Shown here: piece after piece, positions 1 to 11,791 of the stretch
Layout of the letters: each line of letters begins with the position of its first letter
Numbering within the stretch: position 1 is the stretch's first letter
Assembly (NCBI GenBank): GCA_033032865.1
Contig: JAWHQI010000099.1
Coordinates: 7,910,501-7,974,500, forward strand
DNA: 64,000 nucleotides
Origin: Dactylorhiza incarnata
Lineage: Eukaryota; Streptophyta; Magnoliopsida; Asparagales; Orchidaceae
Reading direction: 5' to 3'
Notes under the pieces: generated by a model
Databases searched by the model: none
The model's input: the letters and a program-made list of their open reading frames with translations, nothing else
Told to the model about the DNA's origin: nothing
Program-made: the position numbers and the translations under genes

Positions 1-1191
1 TCACGAGGCCTTCGATTATCACGACACCAACGCCCTTGCATTCGTATTGAAGCGGGGAGTTGATTGGGGGTATTTTCGCGGCGATCAGCGCCCTACGGCG
101 AAAACCCTAACGCGGCCTCAACCTACGAAACTTCATTTCGCTCCCATATCGACTCATTTGAGTTCGATATCTCGCCTAGGGGGTCTAAGATACTAGCACC
201 AAGGGAGAGGGGTCGGAAGTCACCTGAATCCGGGCCGACGATCGCGGCAGTCTCCTCGGCGCCATGAACGAACTCGACCTTCTCCAAGCTAGCTCCTCTT
301 CCAATGGTCGCACAAGCTTCTCCACGGGTTTTCTTGGCCAAAACCCTAAGTTAACACCATCAGGTTGGAGGGAAGGAGATGAAGAAAAGAAGAAGAAGAA
401 GAAGAAGAAGCAGAGGACAAAGATGAAGATGCTGATCGGGAGAAAAGCTAAGAATTTATCTTCATCTCGCATTAATGGAATTAATGACAACACCACATTC
501 AAGGCCATACGTTGGAACTCCCAAATTTGGTGTCAGGGTAAGCATTCGGAAATAGCAGAATATTTCGTCGAACGGGAGACAATTCGTCGAACGGATTGTT
601 CGACTTTCGTCGAACGGAGGTTAATTCGTCGATCGCAGCTGGCAAAATCTTCTTCGAGCGCTGCCTAATTCGTCTACCGCCGAACATATGATTCGTCGAA
701 CGCTGTTCGACGATACTTCGTCGAACGCCGTTCGACGATACTTCGTCGAACGCCGTTCGACGATACTTCGTCGAACGCCGTTCGACGATACATCGTCGAA
801 CGCCTTTCGTCGAACACCGTTCGATGAACTTTCGTCGAACACAGAACTTAGTCGAACGTCGTTCGACGAACTTTCGTCGAACGCAGAACCTTCTTCGATC
901 GCGGCAGTAGCTTGTATTTCGTCGAACGAAACTATCCTATACTTCGCCGAACGGCGCAATCCCTTCGACGTTCGTCGAACACTTCCCCTTCGACATTCGT
1001 CGAACGACATCCTCCCTTCGAAGTTCGTCGAACGAAATCTCAGAAAACCTATTATCTTATTATCCCCCATCACCTACAACAATATTGTTATTCCTTTCCC
1101 CCAATAAATCTAAATTTGAGCACGCACTGGAAAGCCCAAATTGGGTAGTCAAAATGTCTCCGATGGGTCTAGTGCGAAATGGGATGTTACA
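1..1191 (-). repeat. TEK1 3' LTR (U3 part; rest outside window)
   Basis: Matches 7388-8509 of the 5' LTR with scattered substitutions and a different number of 25-bp units. It includes an (AAG)n tract near 385-412 and a dense array of TTCGTCGAACG-type motifs at about 565-1035. The U3 end is the TGTTACA at 1185-1191. Confidence 0.9.
692..791. repeat. 25-bp tandem repeat, 4 units, in TEK1 U3
   Basis: Four head-to-tail units, starting at 692, 717, 742 and 767, each built from TTCGTCGAACG and its near-inverse CGTTCGACGA. The other LTR has only two units at 8060-8109, so units were gained or lost since insertion or during reverse transcription. Confidence 0.9.
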
Positions 1192-1211
1192 AATCCAATA
1201 AACGAAGAAAC

Positions 1212-1229
1212 AATTTCGTCCCCGAAATT
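1212..1229 (-). other. Relic of Tekay pol 3' end (N-F-G-D-E-I box) before the 3' LTR
   Basis: On the minus strand AATTTCGGGGACGAAATT lies about 20 bp before the 3' LTR and reads N-F-G-D-E-I. From memory, this sequence commonly sits at the end of Tekay/Del elements. It fixes the lineage and the 3' LTR boundary although pol itself is absent. Confidence 0.6.
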
Positions 1230-1828
1230 TAAGTTGGGCCTATGGGGATCGAAGGTCGACTTACTATATCGTTCTCCCGAGCACACACTAAATCCTACTC
1301 GTCACGGGTGAGGGCCACAACCCATTTTCACTACCTCACCCCAATTTCTCCCCGGTGTGCTCTCGTTATACTCCACGCACTTGGAATCCCCGATTTTCCC
1401 AACCTTAACAAATCAACTTCGTTATACCTTTGTCTAAAATCCGTCAGGGTCAGAGCCTACCATGCACGATGTTATCACTCGTCCTCTCAACCTTAGCCGA
1501 TCAACATTCTTCGCACCTTTGATCTCTAGGTTCAGCGAACCTATTACGCACGAGGCTACCACTCGAGCTCCCGCACCAAATCCAGATTCCTCCTCTCAAG
1601 GAGTCATGTGTTTTATATTGCAAGAGTAAGTTGGTTCTTCCATTCTCAGGCATCGTTATCCAAATAACGTGCAGCACCCTTATCGTCATCACTTAAATGT
1701 AGTCAACAGTTTAGCTTTCAAAGAAATCGGCCTCAAAGTCAGGCGGGTAGTCTACCAGGTAAGGTATGGGGTCACGCACATGCTTGACACAGCCTAGGTG
1801 GCAGCTTCGGGAATGAACACCAAAGAAT

Positions 1829-2386
1829 AGCCCGGATGGCGGCGTTGGGAATTAACACAAACAATAGCCCGGATGGCGGCTTTGGGAATTAACACCAAGG
1901 GCCCGGACCATCCAGTTGAACAAACTACATTAGCCCGGATGGCGGCTTTGGGAATTAACACCAAAGGGCCCGGACCATCCAGTTGAACGAATTACACTAG
2001 CCTGGATGGCGGCATTGGGAATTAACACCAAAGGGCCCGGACCATCCAGTTGAACGAATTAAACTAGCCCGGATGGCGGCTTTGGGAATTAACACCAAAG
2101 GGCCCGGACCATCCAGTTGAACGAATTAAACTAGCCCGGATGGCGTCTTTGGGAATTAACACCAAAGGGCCCGGACCATCCAGTTGAACGAATTAAACTA
2201 GCCCGGATGGCGGCTTTGGGAATTAACACCAAAGGGCCCGGACCATCCAGTTGAACGAATTAAACTAGCCCGGATGGCGGCTTTGGGAATTAACACCAAA
2301 GGGCCCGGACCATCCAGTTGAACGAACTACATTAGCCCGGATGGCGGCTTTGGGAATTAACACCAAAGGGCCCGGACCATCCAGTT
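1829..2386. repeat. 67-bp tandem repeat, about 8 units, in TEK1 interior
   Basis: The motif starting TAGCCCGGATGGCGGC recurs at 1865, 1931, 1998, 2065, 2132, 2199, 2266 and 2333 (period 67, first step 66). A shorter partial copy starts at 1829. One diverged unit also lies inside the 5' LTR at about 6056-6112, so the array arose from sequence shared with the LTR. Confidence 0.92.
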
Positions 2387-3880
2387 GGTCATCGAGCGAT
2401 GCGAGCAGTAATATAACAAAGCTCCCAACATCTTCATTTAACCACCACGTTGCAAAACCTTAGCACTATGAGTGCTACGATTTAAACTAATTATCCTAAA
2501 TATGTCACTTTAAGCACAACTCTTTGATCAACAATCGAATACGACTCCCACTCAACAAATTTCAAGGCGTCCCCCAAAATTTATTGCGCAGTCGTCTGAC
2601 CAACCATTAATCATTGAGAGGCACTACAACACTATCGAGAGAGTTCAAGTTTTCACTTATTAATCCCCATGAGGTTCTAATGATGGAACTCATGCTATGA
2701 GGACCTAAGGACTACCACCGAGTCCTTATGTCATCCAAACGCTTGCCAGGATCCGACTAGTGCATAGCCGCACTCAAGGACTGCCAGTCTCAAGTCCTTA
2801 CCATCACATCAGGATGTATTCATATCTTCCAAAAACATACGTCAAGAGTTCCCAATGTAGTGTTCATGATTTTCAACCATCTCTCACATGTCATCGACAT
2901 TCACTTCTTGTGCTCAATTTACGGCTCACTCTATCACAACGAGGTTCTTATCACATTTGAGAGGTTGTCATCAAACCCCACTCTTTGCTAGATTATCGGA
3001 CGATGTGCGCATTGATATCAATCATGTCGTCCACCGACTTCACCCAAACATGCGTCACCTCGCCTCATTTCAACCTATAGCATTCATCTATGTTCCGCCC
3101 AATTGACACATAAATTCCGGCACTCATTGCACATTTAATTGGAGAAGATTAATTAATCTGTCGCTACCGCCGGCGGTAGCGCTACCGCCGCGTGGTAGCG
3201 CCCCCACCAGAGCGACCTGTGATGTTAGCCGTTTGTCTTAGCGACATCACGAACCACCGAATTTAGAATTCGTGCCGAGTTTCTTTCGGGATCCAGATAG
3301 TTCCATTTAGGGGCCTCTTCTCGTTAACTTAAATCCTTTGAGACATCCAATCACTAAACAACCCTTATCAATCTGCCGAATTTTAAAAGAAAAATGTTAT
3401 CACCTCGTAGGTGTATATCCCTAGGTGTTAGCTTACTGCTCTCCTTGTCACTTATCCACATAGTCTTATAATAGCAGGGAGAGAATTATCATCTTCAAAA
3501 TGCTCTCTTCTGTTAATTACTAATTCGATTTCTATCAACCCAAGCATGGCATTCGGAGCCCATCGTGCTTACGACAAGTTAATTTTTCCCATGATCACAA
3601 ACTCCGAGGTTGAAGTTACAAGGATTTTAAATCGTCTAGAAAATCCCAGACGGTAGGCACTAGCCCAATAAATGAAGAGATAAGCCCCCGTATCTCTTTA
3701 GCTGGGTTTCCTCCACTACCAGATCTAATGCTCTCCCCGAATTATCTACGAACTTTTTCGACACGCACGAATAAGCGGCGCTTGCATTTCAAGAGTATTG
3801 TCGGCCTACCGCAAACAAGCACGATACTTGTAGATTTCAACATTATGCGGGCGCAAGCATATTAGCTAAGGGGAACAAAA
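2387..3880 (-). other. TEK1 interior without recognisable genes
   Basis: No long open frame or pol motif on either strand. Around 2760-2810 the sequence resembles the LTR near 6245-6305 (both contain GCACTCAAGG and GTCCTTACC), so part of this stretch may be LTR-derived. It also holds the palindromes near 3162. Confidence 0.6.
3162..3181. other. Perfect 20-bp palindrome
   Basis: CGCTACCGCCGGCGGTAGCG is fully self-complementary and is followed directly by a second, imperfect copy (CTACCGCC...GGTAGCG) to about 3200. It is a CG-rich inverted repeat like those in the LTRs of this window. Confidence 0.9.
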
Positions 3881-4948
3881 CTAAGATGCATGTGTACCTG
3901 CAATAACCTCCTGCAGATCCCGCTCCCGAGCTAGATCCAAAGCATACACCTGCTGCTGAGCAGGCCTAGGGTTCCTACCCTGCTGTTCCTATTCTCGACC
4001 TTAACCTCTTCCTTGCTGGGCGTCCCTTTGACGCTGCGTACAATAGCGCCGGATGTGGCCCGGCTGATGGCAATAGAAGCAATCGCCCTTGAGCGGCTCC
4101 CTTGGACGCTTCGGTAATGGTCGCGCTTGCTGCTCCACCCTAACGTTCGGGCGATCACGCCCACCATCTCTCCTCTGGTCTCCTCCTGTATCCATAATGT
4201 TCTTCCTCCTCGCGAAGCTGCGTCTTGACTCCATCACACCCCTCTCGGGCCTCTTACTCCTGGCCTGGACTCCCAAGTGGTCTGCCTCCAACTTCTGTGC
4301 CGTCTCTATAATCTGTGCTAGGCTCGAATCGGCGACAAATAGAAGGGCCTGCCTCAAGGAATCTCGCAATCCCTTATAGAACCGCTTTGCGTAACCGCGG
4401 TCGTCCAAATCATAGGAATCCGCGAATCTAGCAAGGTGCTGGAACTCCCGTTGGTACTCCACGACTGTCCTAGATCCCTGCTTCAGCTGCAGAAACCTCT
4501 CTTCAAGTTCATCCCGGGCCGTGGAAGAGACGAAGTGCTCCAGGAACGCGTCTGCAAACTCGTTCCAGCTTATGTCAAGGTAACTATGCCCTTCAAAGGT
4601 GGAGCCCATCAAGGACTTCCACCACCTCTTTGCGTGCAAATCCAAGGCTGAGACTGCCAGTGTGACTGCCATATTTCCCGGGCATCGAATTCCTGCCAGT
4701 AACTCCTGCACTGTGTCTAGCCACTCCTCTATCTGAACTGCGGACTCCGTCCCATGATAGGTGGGAGGGGAAAGAGCACGGAAGATGCTCAACCAATTTG
4801 AGTCTGGGGCCTGCGGCTGCACCGGCATCTGCTGAGACCTGAAGGCATCCAGGATTGCCGTCAAGGTTTGCCCCAGCTCTGATTGTTGAAAAGGGGCAGG
4901 TGCTGGAGGCACTGGGGTGCCAGCCGCTGGCTCCGAACGTGCCGGAAT
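3881..4948 (-). pseudogene. gag: TEK1 Gag polyprotein, decayed
   Basis: The open frame on the minus strand runs from just after a TAG (4951-4949) to a TAA near 4001. The middle (W-L-S-I-F...W-L-D-T-V...W-W-K-S-L) is the Retrotrans_gag capsid core of Ty3-gypsy elements. Near the end is a CX2CX4HX4C zinc knuckle (C-F-Y-C...H-I-R-R-Y-C) for RNA binding. No in-frame ATG precedes the capsid core: the frame opens with GTG, and the start appears lost. After the TAA the same frame continues for about 40 codons (…V-Y-A-L-D-L-A-R-E-R…) with one more stop, TAG. Both fit C-to-T changes of CAA and CAG. It would assemble virus-like particles in the cytoplasm; no pol follows. Confidence 0.8.
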
Positions 4949-5130
4949 CTACACGTAACGTAGATTTTTGGGCTTAGGTTGGCTATTTAAAGGAAAAATA
5001 ACGGACATACTCAATGCGAATCCCCTATGGGCACACCACTGCTTCCGCTCATTCAGTTTGTCCTCAAACTGAAGAGTTGAGTGGGGTGGCACCAAAAGGG
5101 TATGGACTTCTTTATCTCAGGATCGTTGCA

Positions 5131-5140
5131 AGCTGATACC
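5131..5140 (-). other. TEK1 primer-binding site
   Basis: On the minus strand the LTR end TTTACA is followed by AAT and then GGTATCAGCT. This matches the start of the initiator-Met tRNA type of site (TGGTATCAGAGC) used by many plant retrotransposons, with a mismatch after TATCAG. It sets the 5' LTR boundary at 5144. Confidence 0.75.
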
Positions 5141-5843
5141 ATTTGTAAACCCCCCCCTCCCAGAACACAAAACACGGCCGAGGGGAGTTTTATGCCCAGG
5201 ACAGCCGCCTTGCGGAAGCGCCAGCACACGGGCTAGCCACCTCCGCAAGACGCCTATCCTGCCGGCTAAACCAATATCATCAAGCCAACCCATCAATAAT
5301 AAAAAACAAGAAGCCACATATATATAAATATTCGCATAAGTAAAAGTCCATAAATATATAAGGCAGGCAGCTCCACGAGCTCCTGCAAAACTACATCAGA
5401 GTGACAAACTAAAGGATGCCCAAAGGGCTACATTTCATTCTACGCTCACATCTGTCACCAACGGTACTGCGGGTATCACGGTCTCCGGCCCTGTCAACCT
5501 GACCTGGCTATCCGTCTCCCGCGCCGTGCGCTGCTGCTCCAGGGTGCACTCCTAAAAAGGGGTACGTAGCAACCGTTAGTCATAAAGACTAAGTGGCTTC
5601 ACATCCGCTCCCCCGGCGACTCCAAGGCACCGGGCGGTAGAATTGAAAGAAAGCTGCAATATTAGCAATAATATACAAGCAGGTGACAGAAATGGTTGTT
5701 CCTATATGTCGGTTGTATGAGTACCCAAGTACTCGCAATAGTACTATCTAACAGGTTCATAAGTATATCAGCAGCAGTAAGTATATACACGAAAGTATAA
5801 GTAACAACAGACATAAGCAGAGTAATGAAGAGCTGAATTGAAC

Positions 5844-5942
5844 TTAACTTATAAGGATGCCCATACAATCTTATAAGTTAAGGGTCTGCATATAAAGGTA
5901 ACTCATCATATAAAGATGCCCATACAAGTTTATATGATGAGT
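5844..5942 (-). other. Twin hairpins with near-identical loops in TEK1 LTR
   Basis: Hairpin 1: 12-bp perfect arms at 5844-5855 and 5870-5881 (TTAACTTATAAG / CTTATAAGTTAA) around the 14-nt loop GATGCCCATACAAT. Hairpin 2: 14-bp perfect arms at 5901-5914 and 5929-5942 (ACTCATCATATAAA / its complement) around GATGCCCATACAAG. The loops agree at 13 of 14 bases while the stems differ. In element orientation they lie in the 3' third of the LTR, probably transcribed. Confidence 0.88.
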
Positions 5943-6999
5943 ATTCATTGCTGTGCAATGCAATGATTATGATATGAATGCGGTGCAATGAATTGAAGGA
6001 TGAATGCAATGCAATGCAATACGATGATTGTGTATTGAACCCTCTCCCATATCCACAACTATCCGGATGGCGCCTTTGGGAACTGAACACCAAAGGACCC
6101 CGACCATCCACCGACCATCAACATTATGCCACCACGTGTCAAGCATGCGCAACCACAAATTTCCCATGCACAACCGTGCGCTATCGAATACCCAAGGACT
6201 GTCGAACATAGCCTTAATTCATAACTCATACGCCTTTAGCCGACGCCCCGAACTGCACTCAAGGCCCCCAACAACTGAGTCCTTACCGTTTACCATAAGA
6301 TATAACCGAATCTTATAGTCCGCTCCGAATCGCCAGTGCTATTCATACCGAGTTAATTAGCTCGCGTGTCATGGTGTGCGTATAACAATATATTTACTAA
6401 GCCGATCCCGTAGGATTATTCGCGCGATTGATGGCATATAATATTTAGCGATTAGGGAATCCAACCAACATAATGGGAGAAATCCACAAAATGCCGAGAT
6501 TGAAGGTGTTATGACACAGTTTACTAAAATAGGATTTCTAGGTGCTACCGATGTCCAACCGTTATGACCCACCCCAATTTGGAAAGCTAACAACAAGGGC
6601 TACAACATTCGTGTTGAGTCCTAAACCCAGATCCCAGTGGGTCCTACCTAAAATCTGCCCTGAAGTCCACTGCAGAAACCTGGACAGCAAAAACAGCACG
6701 CAGTGGACCCAAACCAGCTTCCTGGTCAGTCCACTCGACTGGACGTTTAGAGAGCTACAGGTCACCACAGAAAACGTGTAACCTATCGCTGGGAAGCTCT
6801 TTCCGAGGCCTACAACTTTTGTGTTAATCCTGAAACCTGAATCCTGCTGTATCATGCCCACAACTGGACTTGAACACAGCTGCGCGCAGAAAACAGATTT
6901 CTGCATCGGTCTGCAGATATAATTTCTGCACGAGTCTTAAGGTAAATCTAACGTCCGCTGTTCATCTTCTTCCCCAACAAGAGCTAAAGGTATACATAT

Positions 7000-7275
7000 G
7001 TATATAAAATTGAAATCCAATTTAACAGGGAAACTTTCTCATTTCTCAAGCAAGCTTATGAACCAATATATATATATATGTATTTATAATTGAGATCCAT
7101 TCAACAGAGGCTTATTTCTCAAGCAGCCAATTAACATATATATATATAAGATTGAAATCCAATTTAACGGGGAACTTTCTCATTTCTCAAGCAAGCTTAT
7201 GAACCAAAATATATATATGTATTTATAATTGAGATCCATTCGACAAGGACTTATTTCTCAAATCCAAATCAGCAG
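7000..7275. repeat. Duplicated AT-rich unit (about 140 bp) in TEK1 LTR
   Basis: A segment beginning near ATTGAAATCCAATTTAAC at about 7007 recurs at about 7148. Both copies share CATTTCTCAAGCAAGCTTAT and a TATATATGTATTTATAATTG block. No coding potential. Confidence 0.8.
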
Positions 7276-8059
7276 CAATACAACCTATATATTTATTTAT
7301 ATATATTATGAAATCCCAATAACAGGGACTGTTCATTTTCATCCTAAATGAAATTTAGGGCAACCACCTTCTCTCCTCCCATGCACCCTCACGAGGCCTT
7401 AGATTATCACGACACCAACGCCCTTGCATTCGTATTGAAGCGGGGAGTTGATTGGGGGTATTTTCGCGGCGATCGGCGCCCTACGGCAAAAACCCTAACG
7501 CGGCCTCAACCTACGGAACTTCATTTCGCTCCCATATTGACTCAATTGAGTTCGATATCTCGCCTAGGGGGTCTAAGATACTAGCACCAAGGGAGAGGGG
7601 TCGGAAGTCACGTGTATCCGGGCCGACGATCGCGGCAGTCTCCTCGGTGCCATGAACGAACTCGACCTTCTCCAAGCTAGCTCCTCTTCCAATGGTCGCA
7701 CAAGCTTCTCCACGGGTTTTCTTGGCCAAAACCCTAAGTTAACACCATCAGGTTGGAGGGAAGGAGATGAAGAAAAGAAGAAGAAGAAGAAGAAGAAGAA
7801 GCAGAGGACAAAGATGAAGATGCTGATCGGGAGAAAAGCTAAGAATTTATCTTCATCTCGCATTAATGGCATTAATGACAACACCACATTCAAGGTCATA
7901 CGTTGGAACTCCCAAATTTGGTGTCAGGGTAAGCATTCGGAAACAACAGAATATTTCGTCGAACGGGAGACAATTCGTCGAACGGAGGTTAATTCGTTGA
8001 TCGCAGCTGGCAAAATCTTCGTTGAGCGCTGCCTAATTCGTCTACCGCCGAACATATGA

Positions 8060-8352
8060 TTCGTCGAACGCCGTTCGACGATACTTCGTCGAACGCCGTT
8101 CTACGATACATCGTCGAACGCCTTTCGTCGAACACCGTTTGACGAACTTTCGTCGAACACAGAACTTAGTCGAACGCCGTTCGACGAACTTTCGTCGAAC
8201 GCAGAACCTTCTTCGATCGCGGCAGCAGCTTATATTTCGTCGAACGAAACTATCCTATACTTCGCCAAACGGCGCAATCCCTTCGACGTTCGTCGAACAC
8301 TTCCCCTTCGACATTCGTCGAACGGCATCCTCCCTTCGACGTTCGTCGAACG
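8060..8352. repeat. TTCGTCGAACG motif array in TEK1 U3
   Basis: More than a dozen copies or near-copies of TTCGTCGAACG and its inverse CGTTCGACGAA, often back to back so that they form short palindromes. The matching array in the other LTR is at about 565-1035. Confidence 0.88.
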
Positions 8353-8509
8353 AAATCTCAGAAAACCTATTATCTTATTACCCCCCATCACCTACAACAA
8401 TATTGTTATTCCTTTCCCCCAATAAATCTAAATTTAAGCATGCACTGGAAAGCCCAAATTGGGTAGTCAAAACGTCTCCGATGGGTCTAGCGCGAAATGG
8501 GATGTTACA

Positions 8510-10253
8510 GTTATGTTCTTAAATAAGTTGTGCTGGGATGACAATAACCCCAGTAGTTATCTTACTTTTCCTGCAATTTTATTTCATCTAGTTTAGTTTA
8601 GTTAATGGTATTTCATTTTGCTTTGTACATTTTCTTTTGTTTTTGCGTAGCTTACCCCTGCAGGTCCTTTTCTGGATGGCGGATGCTGCAGCTTTGTCTT
8701 GGGTTACACGCGTCTTCTGGTATGCCCACTTGCTGAGCATTGGGTACTCTCTTCCCTTAACTTCATTTTGAATTTCATGGTTATAACTTTTGTTGGATTG
8801 TTTAGATTAAGTCTGGGGGAGAGCTGTTGTATTTGTTACCCACTGCATATGCACAGATCATTTGCATACTAGAAGTACATTTTAATTCAGTTTTATAATT
8901 ATTGTTTCATATACACCGCACACCACTACACCCACTTTAGCGCGCACTCGCTTGTTTGTATGATCCTGTATATTCAATTCTTGGTTGTGATGTAAAATTG
9001 TTGTATTAGCCTAAAAATTGCAAGATGGAGTGGCATGTTGACTCTTGTAGTGCTCTAGTTGAGTACTCGTGTCTTGCATAGGGAATTGAGTAGAATTAGT
9101 TTTTATTTATGCTTCTAATTTATAATTAGTAGATTTGCGTAGATTTTAATTTATTTTACTCAAAATGGTGAATGTGGTTGAATCTAGTGGTAGCGTGGTA
9201 TTGTGTGTAGGCGAGCACGAGGTTCGTGTTGCTTGAGTCGGGAGGAAGGATTACCTTTCTCGAGGGCTAAGAACTTGCCCCAAGCGACTCTCGAAGCATG
9301 GGTGCGAACTATTTGCAAGTTGAGCGTGACGTAGGCCATCTTTTTGGCAAGCTTGAGCTTTGTTTTACCTTTCCTATACACTAACCATTGCTAGCCTATT
9401 TTGTGCCTACCCGATCTTTTGGTTCAGCTCCACCATACTTCACCAAGGCCTAAAAGCTAATCCTATTATCGCAACCAAAATTTAGCTAAAAGTATTTATG
9501 AATTGTAATTTTCCAATGCGGTGCGGTGATGCGAAACTTCTGTGTTGATGTGGAAGTTTTAAAAATGTCTATGTGCTGAAAATTGTGCTATTAGATATGG
9601 GGATGAAAAGAAAAGAAAAAGAAAAGCATAGTAAAAAATTAGATTTATATCCCCAGCGTTTTAATTGAAACATCTAAATAGTATTGATTGTTGTAGGCCG
9701 TGTGCACACCCGGTTTCAAAGTCAAGTCTGGGCTTGTGTTACACGTGTATTATTGTGGCAGCTTTGAATTAGCACTGTTGCGAGCTCTCTTGGGTTGCGA
9801 TTAGCCATCATATTTATCTTTGCATTCCAAACCGTAACCTAAGCCTCGTGTACACCTAAAGTCCTATCGATTCGTCTTGTGAGTTCACTAGCGTCGTGGA
9901 GAGAGTGTGACCGGGCGAGCTTATGGTTCTCGACGTTGATGGATTTCAACGGAGATAATTCCGAGTTCCGGTCTTGGGTAACATTCACCTTCGCGACTTG
10001 CTTACTTTCGTACTACGCGTGACCATGAGATTCAACAATATTCCATTTTTGAGTAAAAAAAAATTTCTTTTTATGCATTTACACTTTTATAAATTAGCTA
10101 GCATATGTTGAAACTTCTTCTAATGATCTTCTATGCACACTTGTATGCAACTTCGCATTCTATTCCATGTTTGCAAATTTTTGGCTAGCTATGCTTTTCC
10201 TACTCCGCCGGATTTGTTTGCTCGGGACGCGCAAATAGCTAAGTATGGGGGTG
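8510..10253 (+). other. ATH1 3' untranslated interior
   Basis: No convincing ORF. A purine-rich AAGTCTGGGGGAGAG near 8809-8823 is typical of Athila 3' regions and could be an additional polypurine tract. The true tract, AAGTATGGGGGTG, directly precedes the LTR. The rest is AT-rich, and I see nothing else in it. Confidence 0.6.
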
Positions 10254-11791
10254 TGATGAGTCCCAATTATTTACACATTTTTGGACTCATCTAGGCCGAT
10301 TATCTAGTCTATGCACCACACTTTATACATGTTTTCGTTCATATTTAATAACCGTCTATTATTCCACGCTAAGTGCACTTCTAGGCCCGTTCTTGGTGTA
10401 TTTTCTTGTTTATCTTCTTTACTGTCTTTCATGCTGTGGTTTGTGCCACTTTCAGTGGTTTTGAGTAGTGTTATGCTGGAACAGGGGTCGTGCAGGTGTT
10501 CCCGGTACAAATCTGTACAGGAACACTGCGCACGATCACTGGTTATACCGCGCATGACCACTGATCGTGCGTCGCTGATCGTGCGCATTCATTTGCAGCC
10601 CAAAGTTGCTTTCTGAATTTGGTCGTGCATTGTTACGCACGGTCGTGCGTTCGATCGTGCGCTTTATTATTTTCTGCAGTTTTGTCTTGCAGGTTTTCGG
10701 GCACAGTGCGCACGATCACCAACTTCCAGTGCGCACGACCACTGGTCGTGCGCCACTGATTGTGCGCCCTGTTTCCTATAAATATACAGCCCGTGAAATT
10801 AGGTCGGACGATCATTTCTAGCGCAGTCTCTCCGCCGTTTCTGCCATTTCCGCAGGTTCTCCGCCCCCTTTGGCCTCCTCCATCATCCTCGAGCTCCAAG
10901 GAGAGGGATTTAGCCCTACATCCACCAATATCCAAGGAGAAGGAAGCTAGGTCGTGCGGCCGGATCGTGACACGAAGAAGACGAGCCATTGGAAGGTAGT
11001 GACAACCGTCTCTACCCCGAACGCAGTTGAGGACCGAGCTTGGACGCGGATTGACAACCCAGCGATTCCAACCGTGAATCCCAACGAGCCTTCGGATTGG
11101 GTCGATTCCTTGCTCTCTCTCTCTTTGTATTGGTAGTTGTATAAGCTAGATTTCTCTATACTTTGATGATGTACACTATGAACCATGTTATGTAATGCTT
11201 ATTTCATTTTATTGAAATTATCTTGTTCATATGTGTGTATGAGGTGCGCCCCCATCCATTTTCCATTCCACCGTCATGTTCGTGTGCCGCACTAGCAATT
11301 GCTAGTGGCGTGCTTGTCGATGAGGTGCTTGCGACCCTCACTCCGCATGCCTACTCGCCCATCCGCTTAGTGAAGCGTGGCATAGCGGCCCGTGTAATCC
11401 ATTCGCCTAACGAAGCAGCGCGCTCAAGGCCTGCACAGTTTGATTCCGTTTGCTTACTCGTCCATCCGCCCTTTCGAAGCAGCGCGCTCAAGGCCTGCCT
11501 AGTCTCCATCCCGCCAAGCGAAGCATTGCATAGCGGCATTGCATAGGAGTAGTTTAGTTATTTTCTCTTTATTTCCACCAACCAAAACCCCCGTTTCCGC
11601 AACCCATCCGACATAAAGGACTTCAATCTCAAGTCCCGCCTCAATAGTAAACTCCACCTTACTGTGTTCTTTCGAGATCGATACTTGGGGATTCACTCCC
11701 ACATTTTATATTACTTGAATGATCGGTACACTACCGTTTCGTGTCGCAGTCTTGCTACCGCCTATAGCGGTGTGCTAAGATTTGCGCATCA
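10254..11791 (+). repeat. ATH1 3' LTR (about 1538 bp)
   Basis: Starts TGATGAGTCC after the polypurine tract and ends GCGCATCA. Upstream of the TATA box lie many CGCACGATC / GATCGTGCG motifs (about 10510-10770), including a hairpin with arms GCGCACGACC and GGTCGTGCGC at 10731-10753. The exact 3' end could be 11788 or 11791, because only one LTR is present for comparison. Confidence 0.72.
10777..10784 (+). promoter_or_regulatory. TATA box of ATH1 LTR
   Basis: TATAAATA follows directly after the CG-palindrome region of the U3, the expected place for the LTR promoter. Confidence 0.65.

Larger units (their letters stand above)
1..8509 (-). mobile_element. TEK1: gag-only Tekay/Del-like chromovirus (Ty3-gypsy), 3' LTR truncated by window edge
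   Basis: Positions 1-1191 and 7388-8509 are near-identical direct repeats ending in TGTTACA, which marks two LTRs. In minus orientation the 5' LTR is 5144-8509, followed by a primer-binding site, a Gag frame, about 2.7 kb without coding sense, and the start of the 3' LTR at 1191. No protease, reverse transcriptase or integrase is recognisable in the 3.95-kb interior, so the element is non-autonomous (the TR-GAG type known from plants). The LTR terminus TGTAACATCCC and the N-F-G-D-E-I reading just before the 3' LTR recall Tekay/Del elements. The right flank GTTAT (8510-8514) would be the target duplication, but its partner lies outside the window. Confidence 0.85.
5144..8509 (-). repeat. TEK1 5' LTR (3366 bp)
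   Basis: Begins TGTAAAC and ends TGTTACA on the plus strand, flanked by the primer-binding site on the left and candidate TSD GTTAT on the right. It contains the U3 TTCGTCGAACG array (8060-8352), an (AAG)n tract (7776-7803), AT-rich duplicated units (7000-7275), one diverged 67-bp unit (6056-6112) and two hairpins (5844-5942). Short ORFs in it are not conserved genes. Confidence 0.88.
8510..11791 (+). mobile_element. ATH1: 3' part of an Athila-type (Ty3-gypsy) element
   Basis: Internal sequence ending in a polypurine tract (TATGGGGGTG, about 10244-10253) is followed by an LTR that starts TGATGAG at 10254 and ends GCGCATCA at 11791. The terminal TGATG...CATCA agrees with the ATH2 LTR. The left part was displaced by TEK1, which inserted at 8509/8510. 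Immediately right of the LTR the Tat reverse transcriptase frame resumes (T-A-G-H-E-L-L), so ATH1 most likely sits inside TAT1. The left TSD cannot be checked. Confidence 0.75.

Noticed and set aside
123..668. ORFs in the TEK1 LTRs, conserved between both copies (123-668 and 7511-8059)
   Set aside because: Conservation is explained by LTR duplication. The frames consist of an (AAG)n tract and low-complexity sequence and differ between strands.
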